From the NCBI RefSeq assembly GCF_002216145.1, contig NZ_CP022278.1, positions 1,302,001-1,366,000 on the forward strand: a DNA stretch of 64,000 nucleotides. The letters run 5' to 3'. The translations under genes and the position numbers were made by a program. This document shows, one piece after another, positions 60,801-64,000 of this stretch (position 1 is its first letter; each line of letters starts with the position of its first letter). The notes under the pieces were generated by a model. The model made no database searches and was not told where the DNA came from. It saw only the letters and a program-made list of their open reading frames with translations. The DNA comes from Neisseria chenwenguii. GTDB taxonomy: Bacteria; Pseudomonadota; Gammaproteobacteria; Burkholderiales; Neisseriaceae.

Positions 60801-63800
60801 AAAATCGGCAGTATTGCCTACGGCGGTTTTGCAGGTGCGAATCCGACGGCAACCGTCAGCATCGGCAAAAAAAATCAGGAACGTACGCTGACGAATCTTG
60901 CGGCCGGCCGTATTACTGCGGAGAGTACCGATGCCGTCAACGGCAGCCAGCTTTATGCAACCGATAATGTCATCAATACTTTGGGCAGCAGCGTGGGAGC
61001 CGTATTAGGCGGTACAGCCAAGATGGGCAGCGACGGTACTGTTACCATGACCGACATTGGTGGCACGGGCAAAAATACCGTGCATGAAGCCATTCGTGCC
61101 GGCAAAACCGAAGTGCAAAAAGGCACCAATATCGCCGACGTTATCGCAGGCAAAGGTTCGGATGGACAAACTGTCTACACCGTCAACGCCGAGGGTACGA
61201 ATGTGGCAGGAAGTGATGCTGTAAGCGTTACCTCTGTCAAAGACAATGCGGCCAACGACACCAACTACACCATTGATCTGTCTGACGCCTCCAAGGCCAG
61301 TCTGCAAAAAGCCGACAGCGCACTGCAAAACGTGACTTCCAAAAACACCAACCTGACGGCAACCAAATCGGGTGACACCGTTACCCTCGACTTCTTGGAT
61401 ACTCCGACGTTTACCGGCGTAACCGCGCAAACATTTACCGCGGGTAACAACGTATTCGGTTCGGACGGCCTCAAGGCCGGCGATGTGAACATCAGCAAAG
61501 ACGGCATCAACGCCGGCAACAAAGCCATAACCGGCGTAGCCAGCGGAGGAGACGTCGGCAGCAACGCCGCCAACATTGACGACGTGAAACGCTTGGCTGC
61601 CGCAGCCGATACCACCGCCAGCGTCGTGGCAGGCAACAACACCCGTGTTGAAGCCAATACCGCAGGCAGCAACACCGCCTACACCGTCCACGCCGAAAAA
61701 ACCACCGTCAGCGCGGCTCAAGGTGCAGCGGTGAAAGTGACTGCGGGCGCGAAAGACGCAACCGACGTAACCGATTACGCCGTCGATCTGACCGATGCTG
61801 CCAAAGCCGACATCGCTAAAGGCGTCGTCGCGAAAACCGCCGTCGATACGCAAGGTCTGGCCTTCAACGGCGACAGCGGCAGCACGGGCGTGAAGAAACT
61901 CGGCGAAAGCGTAGCCTTCAAAGGCGATGAAAACCTGACCGCCACCGCAGACGCCGACGGCATTGCCTACACGCTGAAAGACGATTTGACGCTCAACAGC
62001 GTGAAAACAGGCAATACTGTATTAAATTCAGACGGCCTCAGCTTCGTTGATGCAGCAGGCGCAACCAAAGCCGACGCACCTAAGATTACTGCGGACGGCA
62101 TCTTTGCAGGCGATAAGAAAATCACCGGCGTAGCCGCAGGCGATATTTCGACCGCCCTCAGCACCGACGCCGTCAACGGCGGCCAGCTGTTCGCCACCAA
62201 CACCAACGTGGCAAACAACGCTGCCGGCATCAGCGCGCTGCAAAACCAGACGTTCAAACTGCAGGCCAACGGCGATACCTCATCCGCAGTAGCCGCTGCC
62301 GATACCGTACAGTTCCTTGACGGCACGAACATCGGCATTACCCGCAACGGCAACAACATCACCGTTGCCACCGCACCGCAGGTAACGTTTGACAAAGTCA
62401 GCGTCGGTGATGTTGTCATCGATAAAACTGATAACAAAATCACCGGTCTGACCAACGGCGAGGTTGCCAAAGGCAGCAAAGACGCTGTTACCGGCGACCA
62501 GCTGTTTGCCGTACAATCCGCCGCCAAAGCCGCACAATCCGTGGTGGAAGGCACGGGTTTTGCCAATGTTACTTCGAAAGTTGATGCTGGCACCGGCGCG
62601 ACCACCTACACCGTGGACGTCGCCAAAGCAGCCGCCCCGACCATCGCACGCGGTAACGTGACCGTAGCCGACGCCGACAAAGACAAACTGCTGAGTGCAG
62701 GCGACGTGGCCGAAGCCATCAACGCCTCGGAAAAAACCTCGTCCGTCGCCAACGGCGCAGGCGTAACCGTGACCGCAGGTCAGGAAGACTCGCAGGGCAA
62801 CACCCTCTACACCGTCGCCCTTGATGACACGACTAAGGCCAGTCTGCAAAAAGCCGACAGCGCACTGCAAAACGTGACTTCCAAAAACACCAACCTGACG
62901 GCAACCAAATCGGGTGACACCGTTACCCTCGACTTCTTGGATACTCCGACGTTTACCGGCGTAACCGCGCAAACATTTACCGCGGGTAACAACGTATTCG
63001 GTTCGGACGGCCTCAAGGCCGGCGATGTGAACATCAGCAAAGACGGCATCAACGCCGGCAACAAAGCCATAACCGGCGTAGCCAGCGGAGGAGACGTCGG
63101 CAGCAACGCCGCCAACATTGACGACGTGAAACGCTTGGCTGCCGCAGCCGATACCACCGCCAGCGTCGTGGCAGGCAACAACACCCGTGTTGAAGCCAAT
63201 ACCGCAGGCAGCAACACCGCCTACACCGTCCACGCCGAAAAAACCACCGTCAGCGCGGCTCAAGGTGCAGCGGTGAAAGTGACTGCGGGCGCGAAAGACG
63301 CAACCGACGTAACCGATTACGCCGTCGATCTGACCGATGCTGCCAAAGCCGACATCGCTAAAGGCGTCGTCGCGAAAACCGCCGTCGATACGCAAGGTCT
63401 GGCCTTCAACGGCGACAGCGGCAGCACGGGCGTGAAGAAACTCGGCGAAAGCGTAGCCTTCAAAGGCGATGAAAACCTGACCGCCACCGCAGACGCCGAC
63501 GGCATTGCCTACACGCTGAAAGACGATTTGACGCTCAACAGCGTGAAAACAGGCAATACTGTATTAAATTCAGACGGCCTCAGCTTCGTTGATGCAGCAG
63601 GCGCAACCAAAGCCGACGCACCTAAGATTACTGCGGACGGCATCTTTGCAGGCGATAAGAAAATCACCGGCGTAGCCGCAGGCGATATTTCGACCGCCCT
63701 CAGCACCGACGCCGTCAACGGCGGCCAGCTGTTCGCCACCAACACCAACGTGGCAAACAACGCTGCCGGCATCAGCGCGCTGCAAAACCAGACGTTCAAA

Positions 63801-64000
63801 CTGCAGGCCAACGGCGATACCTCATCCGCAGTAGCCGCTGCCGATACCGTACAGTTCCTTGACGGCACGAACATCGGCATTACCCGCAACGGCAACAACA
63901 TCACCGTTGCCACCGCACCGCAGGTAACGTTTGACAAAGTCAGCGTCGGTGATGTTGTCATCGATAAAACTGATAACAAAATCACCGGTCTGACCAACGG
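57816..64000 (+). CDS. Giant trimeric autotransporter adhesin, 5' part
   Basis: Open without a stop from ATG 57816 to the window end, 2,061 codons, C-terminus not seen. Residues 1-28 (MNKNFRTIWNDSLGAWVAVS) form an ESPR extended signal region, and cleavage is expected after QAFA near residue 68. The passenger alternates YadA-head repeats (SVAIGAQANASGDQSVALG), neck modules (ASTDAVNGSQLYAV at several places: about 58773, 59347, 60088, 60930, 62163) and stalk/FGG-type domains. Codons 1160-2061 are dominated by a 514-residue tandem duplication. Uptake sequences are translated as SDGL. Trimeric adhesins of this class bind host matrix or other bacteria; this one would exceed 2,000 residues. Confidence 0.92.
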   Translation, partial: MNKNFRTIWNDSLGAWVAVSEIETAKGKRAQSECTDGTTVSDGLSATKKFIYSILAASLLTVGGQAFAAAINDGNGNYSIAISPAGSRATANGEDTIAIGHNASTGSPANAQSVAIGAQANASGDQSVALGGNAQATGNSSIAVGGDDLDKVASTNPILWNAVATEKESHNLNNQAAAIKYKDLTGDYLVDFTNRTRSRYAKTIAGAGAVAVGVQAVAADLSTAFGTRARATGTASLALGVGSTSDLENSVAIGAGSNVGTGATQVSNAGIKQIDGSTLFIAFAGGNKVAAGDVVSFGSAGYERQLKNVAPGEVNAASTDAVNGSQLYAVASNLLLNSDHYYSIKSTEQGAGSNYNNDGATGADAIAAGVRTTAAGERATAIGSGAKATALESISIGTDNVVGGDRSGAVGKLGNISGSGSYGIGNNNTVANSNTFVLGNAVTSSQDNSVILGNSSADKAAEAVSSIDIGGKTHQFAGVGSAANGVVSVGAAGKERQIVNVAAGRVAGDSTDAINGSQLYAVANAAQVKNTVAKGTNIASITEATNTSGGKEYTINAEGTVVETGDGLTVSSNNDAKTNDTTYTVSLSDTAKASLQKADSAVQTLTTSVNGTQAETLNQTNRDINFVNGAGTTARSVGGNITFDVNKSALITSPSGQVSAAAAGDNFATAEQVAGAINAATTATEKTTTAKNTDGNLSVVGTVTGNNTDYVINLSRNINVDKVSVGTGTVSLSENGLNNGGKTITNVAAGSVAAGSTDAVNGDQLYRMTEAGKTHYFSVDYDNDADKGGNYDNDGATGSYAVAVGVDAESAGSGAVSLGWKASAKENYDIAIGSGAKTNSKAKNAGNSAGGSALAFGTNAKADGSNAVGIGNQAEAEGDSAIALGGKATGVGAVSVGYQAKAQNISAVSVGYAANSSGQNATAVGTQANATGIQSLAAGSSANASGYNAAAVGAQAVASATSAAAFGNDAQARHEHSVAIGSSSVTDEVQATSDAKIGSIAYGGFAGANPTATVSIGKKNQERTLTNLAAGRITAESTDAVNGSQLYATDNVINTLGSSVGAVLGGTAKMGSDGTVTMTDIGGTGKNTVHEAIRAGKTEVQKGTNIADVIAGKGSDGQTVYTVNAEGTNVAGSDAVSVTSVKDNAANDTNYTIDLSDASKASLQKADSALQNVTSKNTNLTATKSGDTVTLDFLDTPTFTGVTAQTFTAGNNVFGSDGLKAGDVNISKDGINAGNKAITGVASGGDVGSNAANIDDVKRLAAAADTTASVVAGNNTRVEANTAGSNTAYTVHAEKTTVSAAQGAAVKVTAGAKDATDVTDYAVDLTDAAKADIAKGVVAKTAVDTQGLAFNGDSGSTGVKKLGESVAFKGDENLTATADADGIAYTLKDDLTLNSVKTGNTVLNSDGLSFVDAAGATKADAPKITADGIFAGDKKITGVAAGDISTALSTDAVNGGQLFATNTNVANNAAGISALQNQTFKLQANGDTSSAVAAADTVQFLDGTNIGITRNGNNITVATAPQVTFDKVSVGDVVIDKTDNKITGLTNGEVAKGSKDAVTGDQLFAVQSAAKAAQSVVEGTGFANVTSKVDAGTGATTYTVDVAKAAAPTIARGNVTVADADKDKLLSAGDVAEAINASEKTSSVANGAGVTVTAGQEDSQGNTLYTVALDDTTKASLQKADSALQNVTSKNTNLTATKSGDTVTLDFLDTPTFTGVTAQTFTAGNNVFGSDGLKAGDVNISKDGINAGNKAITGVASGGDVGSNAANIDDVKRLAAAADTTASVVAGNNTRVEANTAGSNTAYTVHAEKTTVSAAQGAAVKVTAGAKDATDVTDYAVDLTDAAKADIAKGVVAKTAVDTQGLAFNGDSGSTGVKKLGESVAFKGDENLTATADADGIAYTLKDDLTLNSVKTGNTVLNSDGLSFVDAAGATKADAPKITADGIFAGDKKITGVAAGDISTALSTDAVNGGQLFATNTNVANNAAGISALQNQTFKLQANGDTSSAVAAADTVQFLDGTNIGITRNGNNITVATAPQVTFDKVSVGDVVIDKTDNKITGLTN
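61293..64000 (+). repeat. 1,542-bp in-frame tandem duplication within the adhesin
   Basis: Unit 1 is 61293-62834; unit 2 starts at 62835 and runs past the window end, with 1,166 bases visible. Every stretch compared at the offset of 1,542 is identical, and 1,542 is 514 codons, so the reading frame is kept. Each unit covers stalk, the in-frame uptake sequence (NSDGLS), a neck (STDAVNGGQLFATN) and further stalk. Confidence 0.95.

Noticed and set aside
61005..63997. Long minus-strand open frames opposite the giant adhesin (282 and 371 codons)
   Set aside because: They are antisense shadows of the repetitive adhesin frame; duplicates match only because the DNA is duplicated, and no ribosome-binding site precedes them.

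Overview
The window is a piece of a Neisseria chromosome. The evidence is the very dense 12-mer DNA uptake sequence in its AGGCCGTCTGAA dialect, usually as inverted pairs behind genes, together with Correia-like and other neisserial small repeats and the gene set lptD-surA, kdsD-kdsC-lptCAB-rpoN-hpf, dapB, bamE, fur, aat and dapD. The AG- rather than AT-type uptake sequence, the visibly GC-rich core genes and an intact rpoN argue for a commensal species rather than N. meningitidis or N. gonorrhoeae. The exact species cannot be fixed from the sequence alone.

Region 1 (1-2390): a small trimeric autotransporter adhesin (502-1755) followed by a BamE-like lipoprotein. Region 2 (2391-31074): a 28.6-kb genomic island integrated in a tRNA-Lys(TTT) gene, bounded by 49-bp near-identical att repeats (2419-2467 and 31026-31074). 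It carries a tyrosine integrase and a small HTH/excisionase-like protein, TraL-, TraM-, TrbM- and TraK-like genes, a candidate IncP-type oriT with a TATCCTG|C nick sequence, a MOBP-type relaxase and MobC, a divergent repressor/Cro pair, a replication-like gene with DnaA boxes, and a mating-pair module virB1-B2-B3-B4 whose virB4 is cut short. An IS21-family element (istA/istB) separates the virB4 remnant from a 5'-truncated gene, and no virB5-virB11 or virD4 genes are present, so the island looks like an ICE decayed by an IS-associated deletion into something that could at most be mobilised in trans. It holds about nine toxin-antitoxin-like modules: HEPN pair, VapBC/FitAB-like, ParDE-like, Phd/PIN, RelBE twice, Fic/VbhA-like, a second degenerate Fic gene and VapXD.

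Region 3 (31075-57300): ordinary chromosome dominated by envelope biogenesis. Mrp; the LPS precursor and transport operon kdsD-kdsC-lptC-lptA-lptB-rpoN-hpf; transaldolase; a TgpA-like transglutaminase; gpmA; an ATP-grasp gene flanked by two esterases; amgK diverging from lptD-surA; ampG (peptidoglycan recycling together with amgK); dapB and dapD (lysine/diaminopimelate); bamE, fur and aat. Region 4 (57301-64000): nested repeat elements, then the first 2,061 codons of a giant trimeric autotransporter with an ESPR-type signal peptide. It contains a 1,542-bp in-frame tandem duplication and is still open at the window edge.

Most noteworthy: a Fic toxin with a VbhA-like antitoxin whose C-terminus shares a motif with a protein encoded upstream of the relaxase genes (possible conjugatively delivered effector); a phased AT-rich repeat array between a TraK-like gene and the nick site; a non-coding region of about 215 nt with eight successive hairpins, an extended -10 promoter and a terminator; a HEPN gene paired with an unrecognised helical protein; and the giant adhesin duplication.
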